From a candidate division WOR-3 bacterium (GTDB taxonomy: Bacteria > Hydrothermota > Hydrothermia > UBA1063): a stretch of DNA of 64,000 nt. This document shows, one piece after another, positions 6,856 through 18,867 of this stretch (positions within the stretch are counted from its first letter, which is position 1; each line of letters starts with the position of its first letter). The DNA lies in NCBI GenBank assembly GCA_039803545.1, contig JBDRYS010000001.1, forward strand, positions 685,866-749,865. The letters run 5' to 3'. The position numbers and the translations under genes were made by a program. A model generated the notes under the pieces. It was not told where the DNA came from, did not search any database, and saw only the letters and a program-made list of their open reading frames with translations.

Positions 6856-8946
6856 ATGAAAAACTTTAGGATAACTGCACATCCTATCTTAAAAATAACC
6901 CCTGCAAAAACCATAAAATTTAAATTTAACGGCGAAACGCTGGAAGCGAGAGAGGGAGAGACCATTGCCTCCGCTCTCTACGCCAATGGAATTAGAGTTT
7001 TTGGAAAACATCAAAAGGATGGGGCCCCCCTTGGCATTTTTTGTGCCAACGGGCAATGCGATCAATGTAAAGTTATTGCCGATGGAATCACTGTTAAAGC
7101 CTGTATGACTCTTGTAAAGGAAGGAATGGAAGTATATCCCTTGGAGAAATTGCCTAAATTGCCAGACTGGGATTTTGACGCAAAGGTTGAATTCCAGGAT
7201 ATTCCGGAGTACGAATACGACGTGCTGATCATTGGAGGGGGCCCAGCGGGACTCAGAGCAGCAACGGTACTGGGTGAAAAAAATGTAAAAACCCTTATAG
7301 TAGACGATAAAAATCAGCTGGGTGGAAAACTCGTGCTTCAAACTCACAAGTTCTTCGGTTCTGTAGAAGCATGCTACGCGGGGATGAGAGGTATTGACAT
7401 TGCAAGAAAATTGGAAGAGGAAGTAAGAAGCTTTCCATCTATCGATATATGGTTAAATTCTGTTGCTATCTGGGTATTCTCTGATAAAAAAGTCGGCATT
7501 CTGAAAGACCAGAGAGAATACGTTCTTGTGAAGCCCAAAATTTTGCTCGTTGCATCAGGTGCGAGGGAAAAGTCGATATTGTTCCCAGGAAATACCCTAC
7601 CCGGGGTTTACGGGGCAGGAGCCTTCCAAACCCTTGTAAACAGAGACCTTGTTAAGGCAGCCGAAAACCTTTTTGTAATTGGTGGAGGCAATGTAGGACT
7701 AATTGCAGCATATCATGCCCTTCAGGCGGGAATCAATGTGGTAGGCTTGTGTGAGATAATGCCAGAAGTGGGCGGCTACAGTGTCCATAAAGAAAAACTG
7801 CTCAAATTGGGGGTTCCTGTTTTCACCTCTCACACCGTTGTCAAAGTCCATGGAACTGAGAGGGTGGAAGCGATTACCATCGCTAAGGTAAACGAAAAAT
7901 CCGAAATAATTCCCGGTACAGAGAAAACCTTTAAGTGCGATACTGTTCTTGTTGCCGTTGGACTTGATCCAGTAAGCGAATTTTACGAAAAGGCTATAAA
8001 ATTTGGCCTTAAAGCTTATTCTGCTGGAGATGCAGAGGAAATTGCCGAGGCCTCTTCAGCGATCTTTTCTGGCAAGATAAAAGGCTACGAAATCTTAAAA
8101 GAACTTGGCTTATACGAAGGTGAAATTCCTCAGGAATTGTATGAAACCCAGAAGGTCTTGAAGTCGAGACCTGGAAAGATCTATGAAATGAAATACCCCG
8201 AAATCAAAGAAGGCGTTTACCCTGTTTTAAACTGTGTTCAAGAAATTCCCTGCAACCCCTGTACCACCATATGCCCCAAAAATAGTATCGTTATTGAAGG
8301 CAGTATTTTGAATCCCCCTGTTTATAAAGGCGGATGTATAGGATGTGAGATGTGCGTTGCTATATGCCCTGGCCTTGCGATTTCACTCGTTGACTTCAGA
8401 AAAGGTGAAGACCCCATCGTCACGCTACCTTTCGAATTTGGCGATGACAAAATTAAAGTTGGTGACACTGTAGAACTTACTGATAGACTGGGAAATGTCC
8501 TTGGAAAAGGAGAAGTTATTAGTTTCAGATTCGTGGAAAAGGTAAGGACGATCCCCGTGAAAACCAAATTAGTGAAGGTAAAAGTGCCACGGGAAATTGC
8601 GGAAAAGGTGAGCGGCATAAAAATTGTTGAAACACCAACCTTTGATGAAGAACCAGTTGAAGCAATCCCTGATGATGCAATCGTTTGCAGATGCGAAAGG
8701 GTAACAGCGGGTGAGATTAGAAAGCTCATTAGAGAAGGTGTGAGGGATATGAACGAAATCAAGGCATTAACAAGAGCAGGAATGGGGGCATGCCAGGGGA
8801 AAACCTGCACAAATCTCATCAAGAGGTTATTCAAAGAAGAGGGTGTAAAAGAGGGAGAATTCATCGAATGGGAAAAAAGGCCTCTTTTTATGGAAGTTAC
8901 CCTTGGAACATTAGCAGGTGCGAAGGAGAAGAAAAATGAGCAATAA
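6856..8946 (+). CDS. Fe-S/FAD oxidoreductase, alpha subunit of an amino-acid (proline/opine/HCN-synthase type) dehydrogenase
   Basis: 696 residues combining four modules. Residues about 18-90 form a [2Fe-2S] ferredoxin domain with C63, C68, C71 and C83 (HcnA/SoxA type). About 120-420 is a two-dinucleotide-binding flavoprotein, with 'DVLIIGGGPAGLRAATVL' for FAD and 'LFVIGGGNVGLIAAYHA' for NAD(P). About 455-515 has two ferredoxin clusters, 'CNPCTTICP' and 'CIGCEMCVAICP'. The C-terminus is a BFD-like [2Fe-2S] domain, 'VCRCERVTAGEI' with 'GACQGKTC'. Together with the next gene it resembles the alpha/beta pairs of dye-linked L-proline dehydrogenase, opine or D-amino acid oxidase and hydrogen cyanide synthase. 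The start has AAGGAAGG. The substrate is inferred only as an amino acid or N-substituted amine. Confidence 0.85.
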   Translation: MKNFRITAHPILKITPAKTIKFKFNGETLEAREGETIASALYANGIRVFGKHQKDGAPLGIFCANGQCDQCKVIADGITVKACMTLVKEGMEVYPLEKLPKLPDWDFDAKVEFQDIPEYEYDVLIIGGGPAGLRAATVLGEKNVKTLIVDDKNQLGGKLVLQTHKFFGSVEACYAGMRGIDIARKLEEEVRSFPSIDIWLNSVAIWVFSDKKVGILKDQREYVLVKPKILLVASGAREKSILFPGNTLPGVYGAGAFQTLVNRDLVKAAENLFVIGGGNVGLIAAYHALQAGINVVGLCEIMPEVGGYSVHKEKLLKLGVPVFTSHTVVKVHGTERVEAITIAKVNEKSEIIPGTEKTFKCDTVLVAVGLDPVSEFYEKAIKFGLKAYSAGDAEEIAEASSAIFSGKIKGYEILKELGLYEGEIPQELYETQKVLKSRPGKIYEMKYPEIKEGVYPVLNCVQEIPCNPCTTICPKNSIVIEGSILNPPVYKGGCIGCEMCVAICPGLAISLVDFRKGEDPIVTLPFEFGDDKIKVGDTVELTDRLGNVLGKGEVISFRFVEKVRTIPVKTKLVKVKVPREIAEKVSGIKIVETPTFDEEPVEAIPDDAIVCRCERVTAGEIRKLIREGVRDMNEIKALTRAGMGACQGKTCTNLIKRLFKEEGVKEGEFIEWEKRPLFMEVTLGTLAGAKEKKNEQ

Positions 8947-10087
8947 ATTCGACGTTGTTATTATAGGCGCTGGAAGTGTGGGGGGTCCCCTTTCATATTT
9001 TTTAGCCAAAAAAGGATTCAAAACCTTAGTGATTGACGAAAAAGCTTCCCCTGGACAAGGATCCAATAAAGCAGCCATTGGTGGAATTAGGGCTACTCAC
9101 TCTTCACCAGGAAAAATTCTGGTGGGTCTCAAAAGCCTCGAAATTTTTAGAAACTGGGAAAAGGAAACGGGAGACGACATTGAGTACTACGAAGGCGGCT
9201 ATGCCTTCGTAACCTACAGGGAAGAAGATAAAAACTCTTTAAAGGAACTGGTCAAATATCAAAGACAATTCGGCCTGGAAATTGATTTTTACGAGAAAGA
9301 AGAGATTTTGAACATCATTCCCGGCCTAAATCCAGAAGGCTTATTGGGAGGAACCTATTCTCCGCGGGATGGAAGTGCCTCTCCACTCCTTGCCATTGAA
9401 AGTTTTTACAAACATGCAAAAAAATACGGTGCAATTTTTAAATTTCGCGAAAAAGTAACGGGGTTTGAAACCGATAAAGAAAAAATAAAGGCCGTTAAAA
9501 CTGCGAATGGGACTTACAATGCAGATATAGTTATAAACTGTGCAGGGGGAAATGCATCAGAAATTGGAAAACTCGCTGGTGTTGAACTGCCTGTTACACC
9601 CGATTCCCATGAAGGAGGTGTTACTGAACCCGTAGAAAGATTTGTAAACCCAATGATCGTAGATATTAAACCTGAAAAAGGGAGCAAGAACTTCTACTTC
9701 TACCAGCACAAAACAGGGCAGATCATCTTTTGCCTAACCCCAGACCCACCGATATGGGGGACAGACCTGAGAGAAACCTCGGCATTTCTCCCAATGGTTG
9801 CAAAGCGTATGATAAAGGTTATGCCCAAGTTGAAACACATAAGAGTTAGAAGAACCTGGAGAGGCGTGTATCCTATGACCCCTGATGGGAATCCCATCGT
9901 TGGATTCAAAGGTTATAAAAACTTCCTCCAACTTGTCGGTATGTGCGGTCAAGGATTCATGTTGGGACCTGGACTTGGATATTACATTAGCGAATACTTA
10001 GAAGGCAAAACCAGCGAAGAAATAAATACAATTTTAAAAGAGTTCTCACCCTACAGGGATTTTGGCGTCCAGGAATTGTTGAAATAA
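8936..10087 (+). CDS. FAD-dependent amino-acid dehydrogenase, beta subunit (DAO/HcnC family)
   Basis: 383 residues from the ATG at 8936, preceded by AAGGAG; it overlaps the end of the alpha subunit by 11 bases, so the two are translationally coupled. 'DVVIIGAGSVGGPLSYFLAKKG' is the FAD-binding glycine motif, and 'VIDEKASPGQGSNKAAIGG' matches the DAO family's second conserved stretch. 'RRTWRGVYPMTPDGNPIVG' and 'GMCGQGFMLGPGLG' near the end are typical of sarcosine oxidase beta, glycine oxidase and proline dehydrogenase beta. This subunit should oxidise the amine and hand electrons to the Fe-S clusters of its partner. Substrate unknown; the N-terminal extension from 8918 is poly-Arg and unlikely. 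Confidence 0.88.
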   Translation: MSNKFDVVIIGAGSVGGPLSYFLAKKGFKTLVIDEKASPGQGSNKAAIGGIRATHSSPGKILVGLKSLEIFRNWEKETGDDIEYYEGGYAFVTYREEDKNSLKELVKYQRQFGLEIDFYEKEEILNIIPGLNPEGLLGGTYSPRDGSASPLLAIESFYKHAKKYGAIFKFREKVTGFETDKEKIKAVKTANGTYNADIVINCAGGNASEIGKLAGVELPVTPDSHEGGVTEPVERFVNPMIVDIKPEKGSKNFYFYQHKTGQIIFCLTPDPPIWGTDLRETSAFLPMVAKRMIKVMPKLKHIRVRRTWRGVYPMTPDGNPIVGFKGYKNFLQLVGMCGQGFMLGPGLGYYISEYLEGKTSEEINTILKEFSPYRDFGVQELLK

Positions 10088-10121
10088 AACAGAATCAAAA
10101 TACAAAAAGTTTAACCTTTCC

Positions 10122-10150
10122 TTGATTAAGCGCCGTTCTCTTTTTATACT
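10122..10150 (+). promoter_or_regulatory. Promoter of the PpiD/SurA-like gene
   Basis: TTGATT (10122-10127), a 17-base spacer and TATACT (10145-10150). A GGGAGGT ribosome binding site at 10161-10167 precedes the ATG at 10175, so this transcript has a normal leader. Confidence 0.75.
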
Positions 10151-10174
10151 TATCAACAAAGGGAGGTATTTTTT

Positions 10175-13525
<3,351 letters not shown>

Positions 13526-13546
<21 letters not shown>

Positions 13547-14413
13547 CTTCCCAGCAGTAGCTATATCTCTTGAAATCTGACTTCTAAGCTCGTCAATAGA
13601 GGAAAATTTCATATCATCTCGCAGAAAATCAACAAATTGAATAGTTACCAGCTCCCCGTACAGTTCACCATCAAAGTTGATGAGATGGACCTCAATGCTG
13701 AACCTTGAAAGGCCCAGTGTTGGACTCTCACCTATATAACAGGCACCTGAAAAGTTCTTACCACCTATGGAGACAATGACGGCATAAACTCCACTCTTTG
13801 GGACTATCTTTTTTTCTGGTATATCTAAGTTTATCGTTCTAAATCCAAGTTCCCTTGCTACTCCAGCACCTTTAACAACAATGCCAGAAATAGAGTAAAA
13901 TCTGCCAAGACACTTAGAGGCCAACTTAACATCTCCAGCATAAAGTAGACTTCTTATAAGGGAAGAGCTTACAACCTTATCCTCGATCTTCACTGGTGGA
14001 ACAATGGTCATTGCTAAGTCAAATTTGTCTATTACCTGAGATAAGTAGTGTACATCCCCTTTTCTATTCTTTCCGAAAGTGTGATTAAATCCGATAACTA
14101 AATGTTTGACATAATACCGCTTTTTTAAAAGGTTTAAAAACTCCTCAGGTTCCAGTTCCTCTATCTGCTTCGTAAATTCGAGAATTTCCACATTCCCATC
14201 AGCAATTTCCTTTAACAATGAAACCTTCTCTTCTTCTGTAGTTATGAGAAACCTTTCGGAATTTATCTGGTTAAACTTCGGGGGGTAGTTAAGCACAAGA
14301 ATCAAGGGTTCATAATTCAATGCCCCTGCAATTTTAAAAGTGGTGCTTACAATTTCCCTATGTCCAATATGGACTCCATCAAAAGTACCAATGGTAACGC
14401 AGGAATATTTCAT
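13526..14413 (-). CDS. ribF: Bifunctional riboflavin kinase/FAD synthetase
   Basis: 295 residues. 'VTIGTFDGVHIGHREIV' is the nucleotidyltransferase motif of the FAD synthetase half (HxGH type), and 'LVIGFNHTFGKNRKGD' is also conserved. The kinase half begins near 180, with 'GVVVKGAGVARELGFRTINLD' and 'GVYAVIV'; the family's usual GRxLGxPTAN appears as ARELGFRTIN. 'FSIEVHLINFDGELYGE' closes the flavin site. It makes FMN then FAD from riboflavin. Its ATG overlaps the truB stop by 4 bases, so rbfA-truB-ribF form one operon, as in many bacteria. Confidence 0.95.
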
Positions 14414-15294
14414 TCTTCAGGTATGTAAACTTTTTTGGGCTCTAAACCTTCCCATGTAAGGAAACCTACTCCCAAAAAATTATTTTCGTTATCAAAGACT
14501 TTTACAAGGGAAAATGCCCTTGCTTCCTGCGACAACCTGGAAATAAAACGTCTTGGAACCTTATTACCATTCATGAACATCGTAGCCCCTGAGGGGTTAA
14601 GGAAAACTGAAGTCTTCATAGGTAATCCCTCGTGTATTGGGATAATTGATTCGATTAACTTTTTACCATCGTCTATTTGCACTGCATTCTCAATCCTGTA
14701 ATCCCCTACCCTTAGCCTTGTAAGATCCTCAACAATCGCCACAGTCCCGAGTTTTTGACCAATATCCCTGGCTAAGGATCTCATGTAGGTTCCAGACGAG
14801 CACTCTACATCAATAAGAATGTAATCATTCCCTATCTCGAGCAAATCTATCTTATGGATCTTTACCTTTCTTGGTTTGGGGACCAAAAATACACCTTCTC
14901 TCGCGTACTCGTAAAGTCTCTTCCCCTCAAACTTAATGGCAGAAAAGGATGGGGGGACCTGTTTAATTTCCCCTTGAAATTGAGCAAGAACACTTAAAAG
15001 TTTCTCACGATCGAGGGTAGGAACAGGCATCTCTTGAATCACTTCTCCTTCAGAGTCAAGAGTAGTAGTTAAAATGCCAAACTTTACTTTGACCCGATAC
15101 TCTTTGGTTTCATTCATTATGAATTCAAGAAATCTTGTGGCCTTTCCAATGCCAACAACAAGAACCCCTTCTCCCATCGGATCAAGATTTCCAGCATGGC
15201 CTATTCTCTTTATTTTCAAATGCTTTTTAATGGCTCTTATAACATCGTAAGAAGTGGGGCCCTTTTTCTTATAAATATTGAGAAATCCATCCAT
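14410..15294 (-). CDS. truB: tRNA pseudouridine-55 synthase
   Basis: 294 residues from the ATG at 15294, which has an AGGG site 6 bases before it; the upstream ATG at 15315 lacks one. 'LNIYKKKGPTSYDVI' opens the fold and 'GHAGNLDPMGEGVLVVGIG' contains the catalytic Asp of the TruB motif GHxGxLDPxAxGVL. 'RTYDLE' of other TruBs appears as 'KIHKIDLLEI', followed by 'CSSGTYMRSLARDIG' of the active-site cleft. The C-terminal region (about 235-294) is a small PUA-like domain. It modifies U55 in the T loop of tRNAs. It overlaps rbfA upstream and ribF downstream. Confidence 0.96.
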   Translation of the reverse strand: MDGFLNIYKKKGPTSYDVIRAIKKHLKIKRIGHAGNLDPMGEGVLVVGIGKATRFLEFIMNETKEYRVKVKFGILTTTLDSEGEVIQEMPVPTLDREKLLSVLAQFQGEIKQVPPSFSAIKFEGKRLYEYAREGVFLVPKPRKVKIHKIDLLEIGNDYILIDVECSSGTYMRSLARDIGQKLGTVAIVEDLTRLRVGDYRIENAVQIDDGKKLIESIIPIHEGLPMKTSVFLNPSGATMFMNGNKVPRRFISRLSQEARAFSLVKVFDNENNFLGVGFLTWEGLEPKKVYIPEE

Positions 15295-15571
15295 TTTCGA
15301 CCCTAATAAATTCAAGCTCAGGAGTGAACCTTATATTTAACTCCCTTGCAACTACGCTCCTTAAAAACCCTTTGGCACTTTCCAGACCTTTCTCTACATC
15401 CTCCACGGAAGATTCATAATAAACTTTAGCCAATTTCAAATCCCCTGAAACATCTACTCTCACAATAGTAAGTCTGCTCAAACGCGGATCTTTAACTTCG
15501 AGCAAAATAGCCTCTTGTAAAATCTTCATAATTTCACGGGCAACTCGCTCACTTCTCTTGAATGGCTTCAT
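15269..15571 (-). CDS. rbfA: 30S ribosome-binding factor A
   Basis: 100 residues from the ATG at 15571. 'FKRSERVAREIMKILQEAI' and 'VKDPRLSRLTIVRVDVSGDL' are the conserved KH-like core of RbfA, with 'AKVYYES' and 'LRSVVAREL' after it. It binds the 30S subunit and assists 16S rRNA 5' end maturation, notably in the cold. A longer reading from 15691 would cross the divergent gltX start and is rejected. The start lies 6 bases after TATAAT with no ribosome binding site, a leaderless layout. It is the first gene of rbfA-truB-ribF. Confidence 0.93.
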   Translation of the reverse strand: MKPFKRSERVAREIMKILQEAILLEVKDPRLSRLTIVRVDVSGDLKLAKVYYESSVEDVEKGLESAKGFLRSVVARELNIRFTPELEFIRVENGWISQYL

Positions 15572-15577
15572 GTTTAA

Positions 15578-15642
15578 ATTATACTTTTCAAAATTCGAAA
15601 AACCAAATAAGAATTGAATGTCGTAAGCCATTGCCTTAAAAT
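15578..15642. promoter_or_regulatory. Back-to-back promoters of rbfA and gltX
   Basis: Minus strand: TTGGTT (15601-15606), 17 bases, TATAAT (15578-15583), then 6 bases to the rbfA ATG. Plus strand: TTGAAT (15614-15619), 17 bases, TAAAAT (15637-15642), then a leader with AAGGAAGG before the gltX ATG at 15664. The two -35 boxes lie 7 bases apart. Confidence 0.7.
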
Positions 15643-15663
15643 TTAGACAAAAGGAAGGTATTG

Positions 15664-17094
15664 ATGGTAAGGGTCCGCTTTGCACCTTCACCTACAGGTT
15701 ATTTACACGTAGGAGGGGCGCGCACAGCTTTATATAATTGGCTTTTTGCGAGGAAAAACAAAGGGGTTTTCATACTCCGCATAGAAGACACCGACAGAAC
15801 AAGGTACGTTCCGGGCTCTGTAGAAGATATCCAGGAAAGTTTGAAATGGCTCGGCTTACAATGGGATGAAGGACCATACTTCCAGAGTGAACGGATAAAC
15901 ATATACAGGCAACATGCGGAAATATTACTGCAGAAAGGGTATGCATACCGATGCTTTTGCTCTGAAGAAAGACTTGAAGCATTGAGGCAAGAGCAGATGA
16001 AACGAGGACTCAAACCGGGATACGATCGGAAATGTAGATACCTTACTCAAGAAGAATCCGATAGAATGGCAAAGGAAGGAATGCCTTACGTGATACGCCT
16101 TAAAGTGCCTTTAGATAAGGAAATCGTCTTTGAAGATTATTTGCGGGGAACCATTAAAGTGCATGGCTCAGAACTGGAGGATATAGTCCTTCTCAAATCC
16201 GATGGATATCCTACTTATCATTTAGCCAATGTAGTGGATGACCATCTTATGGGAATCACGCACGTAATGAGGGCAGATGAATGGATACCCAGTACTCCAT
16301 ACCATGTATTTATGTATGAGGCCTTCGGATGGGAACCACCCATTTTTGCCCACCTTCCCGTAATTCTTGCACCGGATGGTAAGGGAAAACTCTCAAAGAG
16401 ACACGGAGCAACATCGGTACTTGAGTTCAGGAAAATGGGCGTACTCCCTGAAGCCCTTGTCAACTTCCTTGCCCTTCTCGGTTGGTCACCTGGAGGGAAC
16501 AGGGAAATTATATCCCTCCAGGAAATGATTGAACTTTTTGACCTAAAAAAAGTAGGTAAGAGGGGATCTGTATTTGACTTCAACAAACTCTACTGGATGA
16601 ACTCCTACTATATAAGACAAAAGACGGAAGAAGAACTCTTTGAACTATCAAAGCCCTTCTTTGTTGAAAAAGGATTTGACATAGAGAAAATAGACCCAAC
16701 CCTTCTGAAAAACCTGCTTAAACTCTACAAAGAGAGGATAAAGATCTTATCAGAACTCCCCGACGCCTGCAAATTTGCCTTCACCGACGACATCGAGTAT
16801 GATGAAGAAGGTGTCAAAAAGTACCTTTCAAGTCCTGAAATCAAAACTTACCTGACAAAGTTTTCTGAAGTCTTAAAAAACATTGAAGGATTTACCAAAG
16901 AAAATATAGAGACTGCCTTAAGAAGCTTTGCGAATGAAGAGAAAATCGAACCTAAAATCATTATTCACCCCCTGAGGATCATACTAACGGGTAAAACCGT
17001 TGGACCCGGCTTATTTGAATTGATGGAGGCCCTGGGAAAGGAAGTTTGCATTAGAAAAATCAACATAGGGATTCAAAGGCTCTTCCAATCATGA
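15664..17094 (+). CDS. gltX: Glutamyl-tRNA synthetase
   Basis: 476 residues. 'VRFAPSPTGYLHVGGARTALYN' region holds the HIGH-class motif (here HVGG), and 'KLSKRHGATSV' is the KMSKS-class motif. 'LRIEDTDRTR' and 'GLQWDEGPYFQSER' are family signatures. The C-terminal helical anticodon-binding domain occupies about 320-476. It charges tRNA-Glu (and perhaps tRNA-Gln for an amidotransferase route; no gat gene is here to judge). The ATG at 15664 is preferred over TTG at 15661 by spacing from AAGGAAGG. Its stop overlaps the start of the Nudix gene (ATGA). Confidence 0.98.
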   Translation: MVRVRFAPSPTGYLHVGGARTALYNWLFARKNKGVFILRIEDTDRTRYVPGSVEDIQESLKWLGLQWDEGPYFQSERINIYRQHAEILLQKGYAYRCFCSEERLEALRQEQMKRGLKPGYDRKCRYLTQEESDRMAKEGMPYVIRLKVPLDKEIVFEDYLRGTIKVHGSELEDIVLLKSDGYPTYHLANVVDDHLMGITHVMRADEWIPSTPYHVFMYEAFGWEPPIFAHLPVILAPDGKGKLSKRHGATSVLEFRKMGVLPEALVNFLALLGWSPGGNREIISLQEMIELFDLKKVGKRGSVFDFNKLYWMNSYYIRQKTEEELFELSKPFFVEKGFDIEKIDPTLLKNLLKLYKERIKILSELPDACKFAFTDDIEYDEEGVKKYLSSPEIKTYLTKFSEVLKNIEGFTKENIETALRSFANEEKIEPKIIIHPLRIILTGKTVGPGLFELMEALGKEVCIRKINIGIQRLFQS

Positions 17095-17537
17095 AACCAG
17101 TGAAAAAGGTAAAAGAAGTATCAAGCGGATTTGTAGTTTATACCATCGATAGAGATAGAATTCTCTATTTGCTATTAAGGCACCCAACCCACTGGAGTTT
17201 TCCCAAAGGACATATCGAACACAAGGACAATAATAACCTTATTACCGCCGCTAAAAGAGAGATGATTGAAGAAACGGGGATTGAAAACTTTGAGATCATC
17301 GATGGATTTCACAAAGTTCTAAGCTACACTTTTGTAAAAGATAATGTTGAGGTTACTAAGGATGTTCATTATTTTCTTGCACGTTGCTTCAGAAAAGAAC
17401 CCATAAAACTGTCCAAGGAACATTTAGACTTTGGTTGGTTTCCACTCAGGCTTGCCTACATTAAACTAAAATTTGAAAACACAAGGGAGCTCCTACTGGA
17501 AGCTCACACATACATCAAAAAACTTCATGGAATTTAA
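17091..17537 (+). CDS. Nudix hydrolase (Ap4A hydrolase-like)
   Basis: 148 residues. 'SSGFVVYTID' and 'HWSFPKGHIEHKD' followed by 'REMIEETGI' make the Nudix fold; this arrangement resembles bis(5'-nucleosyl)-tetraphosphatases. The Nudix box is not canonical. The Gly (in KGHIE) lies 16 residues before the Arg of REMIEE instead of 14, and the usual first Glu is an Asp or shifted. The metal-binding Glu pair in 'REMIEE' is intact, so activity is likely. It overlaps gltX by 4 bases upstream and folC by 11 bases downstream, so it belongs to a gltX-nudix-folC operon. Substrate is inferred only. Confidence 0.82.
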   Translation: MKPVKKVKEVSSGFVVYTIDRDRILYLLLRHPTHWSFPKGHIEHKDNNNLITAAKREMIEETGIENFEIIDGFHKVLSYTFVKDNVEVTKDVHYFLARCFRKEPIKLSKEHLDFGWFPLRLAYIKLKFENTRELLLEAHTYIKKLHGI

Positions 17538-18798
17538 TGAGGCAGTTCAGTTTCTCTATTCTCTTATTGACTACGAGAAGAAGAAAGGGTATGTAGAATC
17601 TTTAGAGCCGTTTTTCGATTTCCTTAAAGAATTTGACAACCCTCACCTAAGGGTCCCACAACCAATTTTAATCGTTGGCACTAAAGGCAAGGGGTCCACA
17701 GCCCACCTGGTCGCAGGAGGTCTCGAATCTCTTGGTTTTAAGGTAGGGCTTTTTACATCACCTCACCTCGTAGATATCAGAGAAAGGATAAAAATAAATG
17801 GCATCAAGATACCAGAAAAAACTTTCGCAAAATACGTAGAAATTATAAAACCTCAATTGGTTGGCAAAAGGGGCTTTAAGACCGTCTTTGAAACTTTGAC
17901 CTCGATGGCCTTTCTCTATTTCACAGATGAAAAAGTCGATTATGCCGTTTTAGAGGCGGGACTTGGTGGAAGACTCGATGCTACTAATGTTGTAAATCAG
18001 ATTCTAACTATAATTACCAACATAAGTTATGACCATATGGATATTCTCGGACACAAAATGACTCAGATTGCTAAGGAAAAAGCGGCAGTAATTAAAAACC
18101 CAAACCCCGTGGTCGTTGCCTCCCAGCATCCAGCAGTTTACAAGGTTATAAGGGAATTCAGTGAAAAACACAACGCAAAATTGTATCTATTAAACCAAGA
18201 AGCTAAATACAAACTGATCGAAGCGAAATTGGACAAAACGGTTATAAAATACAAAGGTCTTTTTGATGAAAAGATTCTCACCTTGAATCAAGGTGGCACC
18301 TTTCAAGCAAAAAATATGGCACTTTCCGCACTGGCCCTTGAGGTTCTTGGCTTTAAGAACTTTAGCTTTGAAAAAGTAAAAATCGAGGGAAGATTCGAAG
18401 TGATCTCAGAGAATCCACTCATTATAATTGACGGTTCCCACAACTTCGACTCGGTAAGAAAGTTTCTCAGTTCTACCTTGGAAATAGTGGGAAAGGATTG
18501 TATCTTCATTTTTGGGATCAATAGAGACAAAGAATATGAGAAAATTGTACGGGAGATAATAAGAGTGGATCCAGATTATGTCATTGTTACAAACTCTCAA
18601 AGCCCAAGGGCACTCCAAAGTGAAGAGCTTCTTGAGGTATTTTTAAAAAACGGCATACAAAGGGAAAAAATTGAAAGTGCAAAAAGTGTACAGCAAGCCC
18701 TTGAAATTGCAATGAAAAGAGGTAAAACAATCCTCGTTTTTGGTTCCTTTTATCTCTCAGGGGAAGTAAAATCAATAGTGCAGTCCGTAAGTTTCTAA
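17527..18798 (+). CDS. folC: Folylpolyglutamate/dihydrofolate synthase
   Basis: 423 residues from the ATG at 17527. 'ILIVGTKGKGSTAHLV' is the P-loop of the Mur ligase-like family, and 'GLFTSPHLVDIRERIKING' is the FolC signature around the folate site. 'AVLEAGLGGRLDATNV' and 'ITNISYDHMDILG' follow, and the C-terminal ligase domain begins near 285 ('IEGRFEVISENPLIIIDGSHN'). It adds glutamate tails to folates, and in many bacteria also makes dihydrofolate. The ORF extends upstream to 17473 but those residues are inside the Nudix gene and lack homology. Length is normal for FolC. Confidence 0.95.
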   Translation: MEFNEAVQFLYSLIDYEKKKGYVESLEPFFDFLKEFDNPHLRVPQPILIVGTKGKGSTAHLVAGGLESLGFKVGLFTSPHLVDIRERIKINGIKIPEKTFAKYVEIIKPQLVGKRGFKTVFETLTSMAFLYFTDEKVDYAVLEAGLGGRLDATNVVNQILTIITNISYDHMDILGHKMTQIAKEKAAVIKNPNPVVVASQHPAVYKVIREFSEKHNAKLYLLNQEAKYKLIEAKLDKTVIKYKGLFDEKILTLNQGGTFQAKNMALSALALEVLGFKNFSFEKVKIEGRFEVISENPLIIIDGSHNFDSVRKFLSSTLEIVGKDCIFIFGINRDKEYEKIVREIIRVDPDYVIVTNSQSPRALQSEELLEVFLKNGIQREKIESAKSVQQALEIAMKRGKTILVFGSFYLSGEVKSIVQSVSF

Positions 18799-18820
18799 AA
18801 GTCAATAACTTATAATAAAC

Positions 18821-18849
18821 TTGACAAATTTGATAATTCCCGTTATAAT
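18821..18849 (+). promoter_or_regulatory. Consensus promoter of the secreted modular protein gene
   Basis: TTGACA (18821-18826), a 17-base spacer and TATAAT (18844-18849): both boxes match the sigma-70 consensus perfectly, the best promoter in the window. GGGAGGT precedes the ATG at 18868. Strong constitutive expression is expected. Confidence 0.88.
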
Positions 18850-18867
18850 TGCCACACGGGAGGTGTT

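Noticed and set aside
8322-8864. 180-codon open frame opposite the dehydrogenase alpha subunit.
   Set aside because: Ser/Thr-rich antisense shadow of a conserved Fe-S/FAD gene.
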